A stretch of 41,651 nucleotides of DNA. Source: Streptomyces longispororuber (GTDB lineage: Bacteria; Actinomycetota; Actinomycetes; Streptomycetales; Streptomycetaceae). The stretch lies in assembly GCF_024448165.1 (NCBI RefSeq), contig NZ_JAMOLN010000075.1:1-41651 (forward strand), read 5' to 3'. Of this stretch, positions 18,011-26,361 are shown one piece after another. Below the pieces are notes generated by a model. The model was not told where the DNA came from, made no database searches, and saw only the letters and a list, made by a program, of their open reading frames with translations. Positions within the stretch are counted from its first letter, which is position 1. Every line of letters starts with the position of its first letter. The translations under genes and the position numbers were made by a program.

Positions 18011-21000
18011 TCAGGATCCGGGCGTGACGGTGACCGCCGAAGGCCGGGCGTCGGTCCGGGACCAGCCGCGCACGCCGACGGCGACGTACCGCGCGGTGCC
18101 GTCGAGCCGGACGCTGCTCTGCCGCGTCGGCCGTGGGCCGCGCCGGTAGGTACGGCCGTCCTCGCTGAACTCCGCGTACCAGTCGGGGACGTGCCCCGTG
18201 AGCCATGCGACCCGCACGTCCGCGATCGGGCGGACCGCTCCGAGGTCGACGACCATCCGGCCGTCGGGGCCCGGCGTCCAGGCGGTGGCCGGGTCGCCGT
18301 CGACCAGGACCGCCGGGTCCGACATTCCGGCCGGCCGTGGCGCGGTGGGGAACGTGGTCCGTCCCAGCGCGAGATCGGCCACGGGGAAGCGGACGGCCCG
18401 CGGCACCGTGACCGTCGTCGTCCGCCCGGCGTGCACCACGGCCTGCCTGCTGCGGCCCTGCGCCGTCACGGTCACCCGGCCCGCGGCACCGCCCAGCCGG
18501 ACCGTCGCCGCGTCGACGACCTCGGCACGCAGGCCCTGCGGGAGCCGGGCCGCGGTGAGGGTCATGCGCGGCGGCAGGACGACCGCCTGGGCCGCTTCCA
18601 GACGGACCGTCAGCTCGGTGCCCTCGTCCCGCACGGTCTGCGCCCCCTCGAACAGGACGGTCGCCGCCCCCTCCGACGTCGTCCCCCTCGCGGTCGCCCC
18701 CTGCGGCACGCGGACCCGGGTGGTGACCGGCGCGTCCGAGAGGTTGAACAGCGTCAGGTGCCCGTCCACGAGCGCCGCTCGTACCTGGGGCGCGTCGGTC
18801 GTGGGCGTGGAGCGTGCGGCCAGGTCGCCGAGTTCCTTCGCGCTCGCGCCGGGGTGCCCTTCGACGAGCAGCGGCTCGGGTCCGCCGTCCGAGAGGATCA
18901 CGGTGTTGCCGTACACCGACAGCGGGTTGGTGGCCCGCGTGTCCCCCGCGCCGCGGCGCAGGACGAATCCGGCCCGTCCGTCGACGTCGAGCCAGTCTCC
19001 GGTTGCGGTGAGCACGGGCCGGGGCCACACGACGAGGTCCGTCCAGGTGCGGCCGTCCGTCGAGCCCTGGACCCGGAAGGCGCGTCCGGCGGCGCTCTCC
19101 CAGCTCAGCGTCACCCGGTCGACGTCCTGTTCCGCACCCAGGTCGACGGCGATCCAGCTGTCCGCCCGGGGCCGGTCGGCGCGGGACACGGCCCACCGGG
19201 TCGCGGCGTCGCCGTCGACCGCGCGGGTCGGCTCCTTGCCCGTGTCGGAGGAGGAGGCGGCGCAGGCGGCGCCCCGGGCCAGGTCCGTCCCGTCGGCGCC
19301 GGCCCGGACCTCGAACGCGTACAGCGAGTACCCGTAGGCGGGGTCGGGCCGCACGCCGAGCATCCGCACGTGCCGCACCCGGCTGCGCGGGAAGGTGAGT
19401 TCGTCCACGCGCGGGCCGCCCTCGTCCTGGGTCGGTGTGACGTCCGCCGCACCCCCGGCCGTCCGGAAGGTGCGCCGGCCGGTCAGCCCGGGCATGCCCG
19501 GCATGTCGAGGTTGTGGACCTTGACGACGCCTTCTCCCGGCCCCGTGCCGGTCGTCGCGTAGACCACCGCGCCGGAGGGCAGCGTGGCGAACCCGGCGTA
19601 CCCGGCGTCGGCCAGGGTGAACAGGGAGGCGCTCGCCTCGAAGCCGTCCCGGCCCTTCTCGTAGGTGACGACCGAGCGTCCGATGACCTTGGCGGCGGTC
19701 GAGGGCAGGAACACGGGGGTGCTGCCGCTGAGCGCGAACAGCCAGTCGTCGTGGTCGGGCTGCCAGGCGAACTTCACGAACCCGGCCTTGCTCACGGCGC
19801 CGGCCCAGGCCCGCCGGGTCTGGTGCGCCACAAGACCGGGCCCCGCCCCGAAGTCCACGGCCCCGCCGGCCCGCTCGAACAACTCCTGTTGCGTCAGGGG
19901 CTGTACGGCCGGACGGCCCGAGCGCGAGCGCCACTCGTGGAAGAGGTAGCTGATGGCGACCTCGGCGCGGGCCTCCGGCTCGTACTTGGGCTCGCCGGAG
20001 AACTTGGCGATGCGGTGGGTCGGCGGATACTGCTGATACGCCTCCAGGCGCCGGGCCAGCGCGAGTTCGCAGGCCGCGGCCGACCGGTCGCCCAGGACCT
20101 GGGCGAGGAAGGCGAGCGGAATCACGTCCCTGCCGTACAGGTGCTCCCGGTCGGCGACCATCGGCATCAGCGGCTCGCCCGCGTCACTCATCACCGTCAG
20201 CAGGGTGCGCCAGAGCGGCCCCGCGTTCGGCTGGTCGGTGAGCACCTGGGGCAACTCCCGCCCGGCGAGCAGGAAGTGGACGGCGTTGCGCCCCGCGGTG
20301 CGCCACAGTTCTTCCTGGTAGTGCGGGCCGAACGAGCCGTGGTTCTCGACGATGAACGTGTCGTAGAGGTTCTGCGCGGTGTTGGCGGCCACCGGCACGC
20401 CGTCCACGCGCGCCGGATTGGCGAGGTCCGCGGCCGGCAGCCCGGCCTCGTTGCGGCTCCACCGTCCGAACGCGTCGCTCCAGTCGCCGTGGCGCGGATC
20501 GTCCGACGCCCAGGCGAGGGCGGGGGCCAGCGACTGCGCGTAGACGCCCATCTCCTCCAGCTTGGTGTCGCCGACGAATCCGCCGGTTCCTCCGTGCGGC
20601 GTCCAGTCGCCGGACGCCGGGTCGTCGGCCGTCCCCAACTCCGTGGTGAACGCGGCCTGTTCGCGGGTGATGGCGTCGATGTCCGCCCGGACCTGATCGT
20701 CCAGGTCGGCCCAGAGCAGGCGGGCGGCGAGGACGAAGTACGACTGGAAGGTCGTGTCGAAGAACAGCTTCTTGCCCCACACGCCGCCACCGGTCAGCCG
20801 GTTGGTCGCCGCGAACTGCTTGATGGTGGCCAGCGTCCGCTTCCGCAGGGTCTCGCGGTCGACTCCGGCGCGCTCGGCGTCGTACGTGCCGCGGGTCAGC
20901 AGGACGGCGTGGCCGAGGACGACGGCGAACCCGAAGTCCTTGTCCGTGTAGAAGCCGCGGGCGGCGTCCCACTGGGTCTCCGACCACCGCGTGTGGTCCA

Positions 21001-21169
21001 GGAGCACGCGGTAGTACGTGTCCGCCACCTCGTCGGTACCGGGCGCGGTCGCGGCGCGGGCCACCGCCGCTTCCGGGAACGTGAGCGTCGGCACCGCGGT
21101 CAACGCGGCGGCCGAGCCGGCCAGTTGGACGAACCGGCGACGGCTCGGACCGGACCCTGGAAACATCAT
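18011..21169 (-). CDS. Tat-exported putative polysaccharide-active enzyme with two discoidin (F5/8C) domains
   Basis: A 1052-residue protein. SRRRFVQLAG at residues 9-18 is a twin-arginine signal followed by a hydrophobic stretch and a likely AxA site near ARAATA. Residues about 50-430 are helix-rich (ADTYYRVLLDHTRWSETQWD, RLTGGGVWGKKLFFDTTFQS), recalling the alpha-toroid of polysaccharide lyases and related hydrolases. About 620-715 and 930-1052 are galactose-binding-like domains (EPTRAVDGDAATRW and AVLVDGDPATAW motifs). No catalytic residues could be assigned with confidence. The ATG at 21169 is chosen over a GTG at 21184, which abuts the palindrome. A LacI-like palindrome lies 15 bases upstream, suggesting sugar control. 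Confidence 0.82.
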   Translation of the reverse strand: MMFPGSGPSRRRFVQLAGSAAALTAVPTLTFPEAAVARAATAPGTDEVADTYYRVLLDHTRWSETQWDAARGFYTDKDFGFAVVLGHAVLLTRGTYDAERAGVDRETLRKRTLATIKQFAATNRLTGGGVWGKKLFFDTTFQSYFVLAARLLWADLDDQVRADIDAITREQAAFTTELGTADDPASGDWTPHGGTGGFVGDTKLEEMGVYAQSLAPALAWASDDPRHGDWSDAFGRWSRNEAGLPAADLANPARVDGVPVAANTAQNLYDTFIVENHGSFGPHYQEELWRTAGRNAVHFLLAGRELPQVLTDQPNAGPLWRTLLTVMSDAGEPLMPMVADREHLYGRDVIPLAFLAQVLGDRSAAACELALARRLEAYQQYPPTHRIAKFSGEPKYEPEARAEVAISYLFHEWRSRSGRPAVQPLTQQELFERAGGAVDFGAGPGLVAHQTRRAWAGAVSKAGFVKFAWQPDHDDWLFALSGSTPVFLPSTAAKVIGRSVVTYEKGRDGFEASASLFTLADAGYAGFATLPSGAVVYATTGTGPGEGVVKVHNLDMPGMPGLTGRRTFRTAGGAADVTPTQDEGGPRVDELTFPRSRVRHVRMLGVRPDPAYGYSLYAFEVRAGADGTDLARGAACAASSSDTGKEPTRAVDGDAATRWAVSRADRPRADSWIAVDLGAEQDVDRVTLSWESAAGRAFRVQGSTDGRTWTDLVVWPRPVLTATGDWLDVDGRAGFVLRRGAGDTRATNPLSVYGNTVILSDGGPEPLLVEGHPGASAKELGDLAARSTPTTDAPQVRAALVDGHLTLFNLSDAPVTTRVRVPQGATARGTTSEGAATVLFEGAQTVRDEGTELTVRLEAAQAVVLPPRMTLTAARLPQGLRAEVVDAATVRLGGAAGRVTVTAQGRSRQAVVHAGRTTTVTVPRAVRFPVADLALGRTTFPTAPRPAGMSDPAVLVDGDPATAWTPGPDGRMVVDLGAVRPIADVRVAWLTGHVPDWYAEFSEDGRTYRRGPRPTRQSSVRLDGTARYVAVGVRGWSRTDARPSAVTVTPGS

Positions 21170-21184
21170 GCGCCCCACCCTCAC

Positions 21185-21207
21185 GACAACGTTGTCAGAT
21201 CGCGATC
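21185..21207. promoter_or_regulatory. LacI-like operator with a second adjacent palindrome
   Basis: GACAACGTTGTC (21185-21196) is a perfect CG-centred palindrome of the LacI-family type. One base further, GATCGCGATC (21198-21207) is another perfect palindrome. Both lie just upstream of the discoidin-domain enzyme start. No LacI gene is in the window. Confidence 0.6.
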
Positions 21208-21284
21208 ATTGTTGGCCGCCTCCCCACCGCCGTCAAGGGTTCGCTCGCACCGCGCCGCACCGACGACCCCCGGCCGCCGCCCGC

Positions 21285-21905
21285 CTACTTCGGGCCGACG
21301 CCATCCAGGAGGTTGCCGACGAGCGCGACGACGAAGGCGTCGGTGACGGGTTCGTCCGGGATGAGGAGCCGGTGGTACGCGGCGCCCCAGAGCTGGTCGA
21401 CGAGGACCTGCACGTCGACGTCGGCGCGGATCTGGCCGGCTTCCTGCGCCCGCTGGAGACGCTCGCCGGCCAGTCGGCGCCGGGGCGAGGAGTACAGGTT
21501 CCGGTACGCGGCGGCCAGGTCCTTGTCCGTCTGGGCCGCGCCGATCAGCTCGGCCAGCACCCGTCCCCCCGGGGTCCGCGTCATGACGTGGGCGAAGGAG
21601 CGGAGCTGGGTGAGCAGGTCGGCGCGGACGTCCCCGGTGTCGGGGAAGGCCAGCGTCTCCTCGACGGCGTGGAAGTAGCCGTCCAGGGCGAGCGCGCCCT
21701 TGGAGGGCCACCACTTGTAGAGGGTGGTCTTGCTGACGCCGGCGGCCTTGGCGACGCGTTCGAAGGTGAGGTCGCCGGTGCCTTCGGCGAGCAGCAGGTC
21801 ACCGACGGTGCGCAGGACGTCCGCCCGGACCTCGTCCGCGGGACGGCGCCCCCGCCCGCGGCCGCCGCCTTCCTTGGCGGCCAATCCGCCGGTCTTGTTC
21901 GTCAC
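21285..21905 (-). CDS. TetR-family transcriptional regulator
   Basis: A 206-residue regulator. The N-terminus is Gly/Arg-rich (GGGRGRGRRP). Residues about 24-72 hold the TetR helix-turn-helix: EVRADVLRTVGDLLLAEGTG, then TFERVAKAAGVSKTTLYKWWPSKGAL. The C-terminal domain (MTRTPGGRVLAELIGAAQTDKDLAAAYRNLYSSPRRRLAGERLQRA) is a TetR_C type common in actinobacteria. The GTG at 21905 has AGGAG 5 bases upstream; an ATG at 21959 with GAGAGG is a credible alternative giving 224 residues. It lies 115 bases upstream of the discoidin-domain enzyme on the same strand and 84 bases downstream of the SDR start region, so its target is uncertain. Confidence 0.88.
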   Translation of the reverse strand: MTNKTGGLAAKEGGGRGRGRRPADEVRADVLRTVGDLLLAEGTGDLTFERVAKAAGVSKTTLYKWWPSKGALALDGYFHAVEETLAFPDTGDVRADLLTQLRSFAHVMTRTPGGRVLAELIGAAQTDKDLAAAYRNLYSSPRRRLAGERLQRAQEAGQIRADVDVQVLVDQLWGAAYHRLLIPDEPVTDAFVVALVGNLLDGVGPK

Positions 21906-21989
21906 GTGTGCTCCTGCTGGGTCCCGGGTGGTGGCGGACGGGGCGTCACCGCTGGTCATACCGATCCTCTCAGGTCGTCACCGGTCGCC

Positions 21990-22892
21990 TCAGGGCCGGA
22001 CCGTGAGGAGGTCGGCGAGGTCGATGCGGGTGAGGAACTCGCGGCGGATCCGGTCGGCGGTGTCGGAGACCTCCTGGGACCCGTCGTCGGCGGGGTCGAC
22101 GTGCACGCGGAAGGGGCGCTTCCCGGCAGGCAGGGCGATGACGCGGGCGATCTCGTCGGAGACGAGTGACGCGGTCACGCCTTCGGGAGCGAGGGCGGCG
22201 AGCTTGCCGGCCACCTGGTCCATCAGCCCGGCGTACCTGGTCTCGTACGCGGCCTCGACGGCGGCGTCGTCGGGGTGGCCGGAGTGGGCGAAGTGGTTGG
22301 TGCCACTGGTGAACGAACCGGGGACGACGATGGTGGTCTCCACTCCCCAGCGCGCGAGTTCGCCCGCGTAGGACACGGCGAGCGAGTCCATGGCCGCCTT
22401 GGCGGCGAAGTACGGGGCGAGGTACGGCGGGGTGCCGCCCTTGACGCTGGAGCTGGACACCCAGAGGACCAGTCCCCGGCCGCGCCGTCGCATGCCGGGC
22501 AGCGCCGCGCGGTTGACGCGCTGGGTGGACAGCACGTTCACGTCGTAGAGCTCGGCGAGCTGGTCGGGGGTGAACGCCTCGGCGGGGCCGGTCGCCATGT
22601 GCCCGGCGTTGTGGATCAGTACGTCGATGCGGCCGTGCTCGGCCTCGATCCGGGCGATCGCCGCGTCGACCGACTCCTGGGAGTTCACGTCGAGTTCGAC
22701 GGCGCGCAGGTCGACCCGGTGCTCGTGCGCGTAGTCCGCGGCGGCCTGCACCTGCGGCGCGTTGCGGCCGGTGGTCAGGCGCATGCCGGCGTACACGGTG
22801 TGGCCGGCGTCGGCCAGCGCGCGGGCGGTGAGCGCCCCGAAGCCGCTGGAGGCGCCGGTGATGACGACGATGTCGCCGGTGGTGGTGGTCAT
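21990..22892 (-). CDS. Short-chain dehydrogenase/reductase (SDR)
   Basis: A 300-residue NAD(P)-dependent oxidoreductase. TGASSGFG (12-19) is the cofactor loop, HNAG (94-97) the structural motif, and catalytic Ser about 147 with Y161-x-x-x-K165 (YFAAK) are present. The C-terminus is longer than in a minimal SDR (VHVDPADDGSQEVSDTADRI), as in the group of about 280-300 residues with bulky substrates. GGAAGGAA lies upstream of the ATG. It follows the other SDR by 55 bases on the same strand, consistent with a two-gene operon controlled by the divergent TetR regulator. Confidence 0.9.
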   Translation of the reverse strand: MTTTTGDIVVITGASSGFGALTARALADAGHTVYAGMRLTTGRNAPQVQAAADYAHEHRVDLRAVELDVNSQESVDAAIARIEAEHGRIDVLIHNAGHMATGPAEAFTPDQLAELYDVNVLSTQRVNRAALPGMRRRGRGLVLWVSSSSVKGGTPPYLAPYFAAKAAMDSLAVSYAGELARWGVETTIVVPGSFTSGTNHFAHSGHPDDAAVEAAYETRYAGLMDQVAGKLAALAPEGVTASLVSDEIARVIALPAGKRPFRVHVDPADDGSQEVSDTADRIRREFLTRIDLADLLTVRP

Positions 22893-22947
22893 GATCGTGG
22901 TTCCTTCCCGGGAGGCCGGTGGGGCGGGGTTCGGTGGGCGGTGCCGG

Positions 22948-23697
22948 TCAGGCGAGGCCGCCGTTGGCGTAGAGGACCTGGCCGTTGACCCAGCGCGCGG
23001 GTCCGGCGAGGAACGAGACGGCCTCGGCGATGTCCTCGGGGCGCCCCAGTCGTTCGAGCGGGGCCGCCTGGCCGAACTTCGCGATGGTGGCGTCGTCCTT
23101 GCCGTCCAGGAACAGCGGGGTGGCGGTGGGGCCGGGCGCGACGACGTTGACGGTGATGTCGCGGCCGCGCAGTTCGCGGGCCAGCGTGAGGGTCATGCCC
23201 TCGACCGCGGCCTTGCTGGCCACGTAGGCGCCGTAGGTGGGCAGCTGGGTGCGGACCACGGACGTGGAGAAGTTGACGATCGCGCCGCCGGGGCGGATGC
23301 GCCGCGCGGCCTGCTGGGCGACGACGAAGGTGCCGCGGATGTTCGTGCGGTGCATGCGGTCGAGGTCGGCGAGGTCGAACGTCTCGATCGGCGCCAGGAC
23401 CATGATGCCCGCGGTGTTGACGACCACGTCGATGCCGCCGAAGGCCGACTCGACCGCGTCGAACGCGGCGCCCATGTCGGTCTCGTCGGCGACGTCGCCG
23501 CCCACCGCCATGGCCCTGCCGCCCGCCGCGGTGATCGCGGCCACGGTGTCCTCGGCCTTGGCCCGGTTGCCCGCGTAGTGCACGGCGACCGCGAGGCCGT
23601 CCTGGGCGAGCCGCTCGGCCACGGCCCGGCCGATGCCGCCGGAGCCACCGGTGACGAGGGCGACGCGGGCGACTCGGTCGGCGAGAGGGGTGCTCAT
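22948..23697 (-). CDS. SDR-family oxidoreductase (3-oxoacyl-ACP reductase-like)
   Basis: A 249-residue classical SDR. TGGSGGIG (16-23) binds NADP(H); VNTAG (93-97) replaces the usual NNAG; catalytic S144 (NFST), Y158 and K162 (YVASK) are present; the C-terminal WVNGQVLYANGGLA is the usual tetramer tail. AAGGAG lies 7 bases before the ATG. It is the first gene of the SDR pair and is divergent from the TetR gene at 23877. Substrate unknown; such TetR-SDR pairs often handle quinones or aldehydes. Confidence 0.92.
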   Translation of the reverse strand: MSTPLADRVARVALVTGGSGGIGRAVAERLAQDGLAVAVHYAGNRAKAEDTVAAITAAGGRAMAVGGDVADETDMGAAFDAVESAFGGIDVVVNTAGIMVLAPIETFDLADLDRMHRTNIRGTFVVAQQAARRIRPGGAIVNFSTSVVRTQLPTYGAYVASKAAVEGMTLTLARELRGRDITVNVVAPGPTATPLFLDGKDDATIAKFGQAAPLERLGRPEDIAEAVSFLAGPARWVNGQVLYANGGLA

Positions 23698-23722
23698 GAG
23701 GGTTCTCCTTCGATCACTTCAA

Positions 23723-23767
23723 ATGAACGCTGCGTCCATATAACCACGAAATGAACGAGCCGTCCAC
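23723..23767. promoter_or_regulatory. Tandem TetR operators between SDR and TetR genes
   Basis: Two imperfect palindromes of the same design: ATGAACG-CTG-CGTCCAT (23723-23739) and ATGAACG-AGC-CGTCCAC (23751-23767), centre to centre 28 bases. They lie 26 bases upstream of the SDR start and within the 179-base divergent gap. The half-site is ATGRACG with a 3-base spacer. Confidence 0.7.
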
Positions 23768-23876
23768 ATACCTGACGGCTCCGGCGCGCACTCGGGGCGA
23801 GCCGGCCCGGCGTTGCGTTGGACACCGATGTCGACGGGCGGGCCGGCTCCGCCGGCGGGTCGGCGGAGGTGGTCCC

Positions 23877-24464
23877 ATGGCCGGAGTGCGCCAGTTCGAC
23901 GAGCGGGAGACGCTCGGACGCGCCCTGGAAGTCTTCGGCCTGCGCGGGTACCGGGCGACGTCGATGCCGGACCTCGCCACCGGGACCGGGGTGCAGCGCG
24001 GCTCGCTGTACCACGCCTACGGCGGCAAGGAGCAGCTCTTCCTGCGCGTCTTCGACACCTGCACGCGGGAGTTCCTGGCCGACACGGCCCGGGCGCTGCG
24101 CGCCGCTGACACGCGCTCCGCGCTGCTGGCCTTCTTCGACCACTGCGTCCGCTCGATCGCCTCGGGCACTCCGTCGCGCGGCTGTCTGTCCACCCGGACG
24201 GTGATCGACGCGAGCGCCGACGTCCCGCAGGTGGCGACGGCGGCCCGCGCGTTCCTCGACGACCTCGAATCGGTCGTCCACGACGGGCTGGTGGCCGTCG
24301 GCGACGCCGGCACCGTCCTCGGACCGCGCCCGGCGGCCCGCCTCGTGGTCACCACGACCCGGGGGCTGGCTGTCATGGAACGGGCGCACCACACACCCGA
24401 CGAGCTGCGGAGCATCGCCGCCGACTTCGTCGACTGCCTCACCGGCGGCGCCGGGACCCGGTAG
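23877..24464 (+). CDS. TetR-family transcriptional regulator
   Basis: A 195-residue regulator. Residues about 7-55 form the helix-turn-helix: FDERETLGRALEVFGLRGYRATSMPDLATGTGVQRGSLYHAYGGKEQLFL. The C-terminal part (CTREFLADTARAL, FFDHCVRSIASGTPSRGCLSTRTVID) matches the TetR_C group whose conserved Gly-Cys stretch occurs in electrophile-sensing members. The ATG at 23877 has GGAGGT 7 bases upstream; the open frame before it would run through the operators. Divergent orientation and tandem operators suggest repression of the SDR pair and itself. Confidence 0.92.
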   Translation: MAGVRQFDERETLGRALEVFGLRGYRATSMPDLATGTGVQRGSLYHAYGGKEQLFLRVFDTCTREFLADTARALRAADTRSALLAFFDHCVRSIASGTPSRGCLSTRTVIDASADVPQVATAARAFLDDLESVVHDGLVAVGDAGTVLGPRPAARLVVTTTRGLAVMERAHHTPDELRSIAADFVDCLTGGAGTR

Positions 24465-24480
24465 GGCGGTCGCCCGCCGG

Positions 24481-25239
24481 TCAGCCTGCCGCCAGGACCT
24501 CCACGCCCCGCGCCGCGAGTTCCCCGACGACCGGGTGGCGGGGATCGGCGTCGGTGATCAGTCCGCTGATGCCGTCCCAGGGCAGGACCCGGAACCGGGA
24601 GGCGGTTCCGATCTTCTCGGACGACGCGAGGACGTAGGTGTCCGCGGCACGGGCGGCCAGGGCGCGCTTCATCGCGGCCTCCTCGGCGTCACCCGTGGTC
24701 AGTCCCGCATCGGGGTGGACGCCGGTGACACCGAGGAGACACAGGTCGGCCGAGACGTTCTGCGCGGCTTCGAGTGCGGCGGCGCCGCAGGCGACCGCGG
24801 AGTGCTTGAAGACGCGGCCGCCGAGCAGGAAGAGCTCGGCGCGGGGATGGTCGAGGAGTGCGGCGGCGACGGTGGGGCTGTGCGTGATCACGGTGCAGTC
24901 GAGTTCCTGCGGCAGGGCGTGGGCCACGGCGAGCGCGGTGGTGCCGCCGTCCAGGATCAGGGCGCTGCCCGGCCGGACCAGCGCGGCGGCGACCGCGGCG
25001 ACCTTGCGCTTGCCGTCGGGCGTGACCGCCTGCCGGGCCGCGTAGTCGACGACGGCCGGGGACACCGGGAGGGCGCCGCCGTAGACCCGCTGGCACAGGC
25101 CCTCGGCGGCGAGGTCTCGCAGGTCGCGCCGCACGCTGTCCTCGGAGATGCCCAGGTCCGTGGCGACGGACTTGGCGACGATCTTGCCCTCGCGGGCGAG
25201 CAGTTCCAGCAGGTGGTCGCGTCGCTCAGCGGCCAGCAT
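24481..25239 (-). CDS. DeoR-family transcriptional regulator
   Basis: A 252-residue repressor. Residues 3-57 are the DeoR helix-turn-helix: AAERRDHLLELLAREGKIVA, DLGISEDSVRRDLRDLAAEG, then LCQRVYGGAL. Residues about 70-235 form the phosphosugar-isomerase-like sensor domain (SALILDGGTTALAVAHALP, LLGVTGVHPDAGLTTGDAEEAAMKRAL). The ATG at 25239 has AAGGAG 5 bases upstream. It is divergent from the DUF4406/Nudix operon, with direct repeats between. The ligand is probably a sugar phosphate or nucleotide-derived metabolite by family; not decidable here. Confidence 0.92.
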   Translation of the reverse strand: MLAAERRDHLLELLAREGKIVAKSVATDLGISEDSVRRDLRDLAAEGLCQRVYGGALPVSPAVVDYAARQAVTPDGKRKVAAVAAALVRPGSALILDGGTTALAVAHALPQELDCTVITHSPTVAAALLDHPRAELFLLGGRVFKHSAVACGAAALEAAQNVSADLCLLGVTGVHPDAGLTTGDAEEAAMKRALAARAADTYVLASSEKIGTASRFRVLPWDGISGLITDADPRHPVVGELAARGVEVLAAG

Positions 25240-25258
25240 CCGCACTCCTTCACGGTCT

Positions 25259-25276
25259 TGCACGTTTCTGCACGTT
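25259..25276. promoter_or_regulatory. DeoR-type direct-repeat operator
   Basis: TGCACGTT occurs twice, at 25259-25266 and 25269-25276, exactly one helical turn (10 bases) apart. It overlaps the likely -35 (TTGCAC) of the rightward promoter, whose -10-like TATCGT is at 25284-25289, and it lies 20 bases upstream of the deoR start. Confidence 0.65.
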
Positions 25277-25297
25277 CTCTGTGTATCGTAGCGCGTC

Positions 25298-25681
25298 ATG
25301 ACCGACAAGCCGATGCTCATCCTCATCGCCGGGCCCTACCGCTCCGGCACCGACGGCTCTCCGGAGGCCATGACGGCGAACCTGGCCCGTCTCGAAGCCG
25401 CCGCATGGCCGGTGTTCGCCGCCGGGCATGTCCCCGTGATCGGCGAGTGGATCGCCCTGCCCGTCCTGCGTTCGGCCGGCGCGGGCCCCACCGACGACCT
25501 CGCCGACCAGGTGCTCTATCCGACCGCCCGGCGCCTGCTGACCCACTGCGACGCCGCGCTGCGGCTGCCGGGCGACTCCACCGGAGCCGATCAGGACGTC
25601 GCCGTCGCGCGCCGCCGCGGCCTGCCCGTCTACCACCACGTCGACGAGATCCCCCACCGCTCGCCGCAGGAGGCCGCGTGA
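25298..25681 (+). CDS. DUF4406 protein (nucleoside deoxyribosyltransferase-like fold)
   Basis: A 127-residue Rossmann-like protein starting MTDKPMLILIAGPYRSGTDG. The GPYRSG (12-17) and EWIALPVL segments and the closing GADQDVAVARRRGLPVYHHVDEIP are typical of the DUF4406 group related to nucleoside 2-deoxyribosyltransferases. It is short and single-domain. Its stop overlaps the next start (GTGA at 25678-25681), so it is translationally coupled to the Nudix gene. A role in nucleotide-sugar or nucleoside metabolite turnover is inferred. Confidence 0.85.
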   Translation: MTDKPMLILIAGPYRSGTDGSPEAMTANLARLEAAAWPVFAAGHVPVIGEWIALPVLRSAGAGPTDDLADQVLYPTARRLLTHCDAALRLPGDSTGADQDVAVARRRGLPVYHHVDEIPHRSPQEAA

Positions 25682-26361
25682 CCAGCCTGTCGGCCGGCCC
25701 CGGCCTCGACGTCCCCGACCACCGCGGCCGCACCGGACTCGACCGCGCCGGACGCGATCTGGTCCGCAACCCCGACGTCGTCGTCCGCGACGTGGAGCTC
25801 ACGTCCCAGGGCTGGCACGTGCTGCGCCGCACCACCTACGACTACCGGCGCCGCGACGGCCGCTGGGAGACGCAGCAGCGCGAGACGTACGACCGGGGCA
25901 ACGGCGCGGTCGTGCTCCCCTACGACGCGGAGCGCGGCTGCGTGCTGCTCACCCGTCAGTTCCGGTACCCGGCCTACGTCAACGACCATCCCGACGGCAT
26001 GCTCGTCGAGGCGGCGGCCGGACTGCTCGACGACGACGCGCCGCAGGCCGCCGTCCGGCGCGAGGCCGCCGAGGAGCTCGGCGTCGAGCTCGGCCCGCTC
26101 ACCCACGTCCTCGACGCCTACATGAGTCCGGGTTCGGTCACCGAACGCCTGCACTTCTACGCCGCTCCGTACACCCCGGCCGATCGCACGGGCAGCGGCG
26201 GCGGCCTGGCGGAGGAGGGCGAGGACATCGAGGTGCTCGAACTCCCCTTCACCGAGGCCCTGGCCATGGTCGGCGACGGCCGCATCGCGGACGGCAAGAC
26301 CGTCCTGCTCCTGCAGTGGGCTGCGCTCCACGGCCCCTTCTCCCCCACGGCAGCGGGGTGA
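25678..26361 (+). CDS. Nudix hydrolase, NudK/GDP-mannose pyrophosphatase-like
   Basis: A 227-residue protein with a GTG start overlapping the previous stop by 4 bases. NPDVVVRDVELTSQGWHVLRRTTYDYRRRDGRWETQQRETYDRGNGAVVLPYD and DAYMSPGSVTERLHFYAAPYTPADR match the NudK group. The Nudix box is AGLLDDDAPQAAVRREAAEELG (about 114-135): the metal-binding REAAEELG core is intact, but the glutamate that follows GLLDND in NudK is Ala121. The probable substrate is a nucleoside diphosphate sugar or ADP-ribose; the pairing with DUF4406 is the better clue. Confidence 0.9.
   Translation: MTSLSAGPGLDVPDHRGRTGLDRAGRDLVRNPDVVVRDVELTSQGWHVLRRTTYDYRRRDGRWETQQRETYDRGNGAVVLPYDAERGCVLLTRQFRYPAYVNDHPDGMLVEAAAGLLDDDAPQAAVRREAAEELGVELGPLTHVLDAYMSPGSVTERLHFYAAPYTPADRTGSGGGLAEEGEDIEVLELPFTEALAMVGDGRIADGKTVLLLQWAALHGPFSPTAAG

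Noticed and set aside
18191..21346. A 1051-codon open frame on the plus strand
   Set aside because: Lies opposite the discoidin-domain enzyme, whose own frame has a Tat signal, domains and terminator; the plus frame is compositional.
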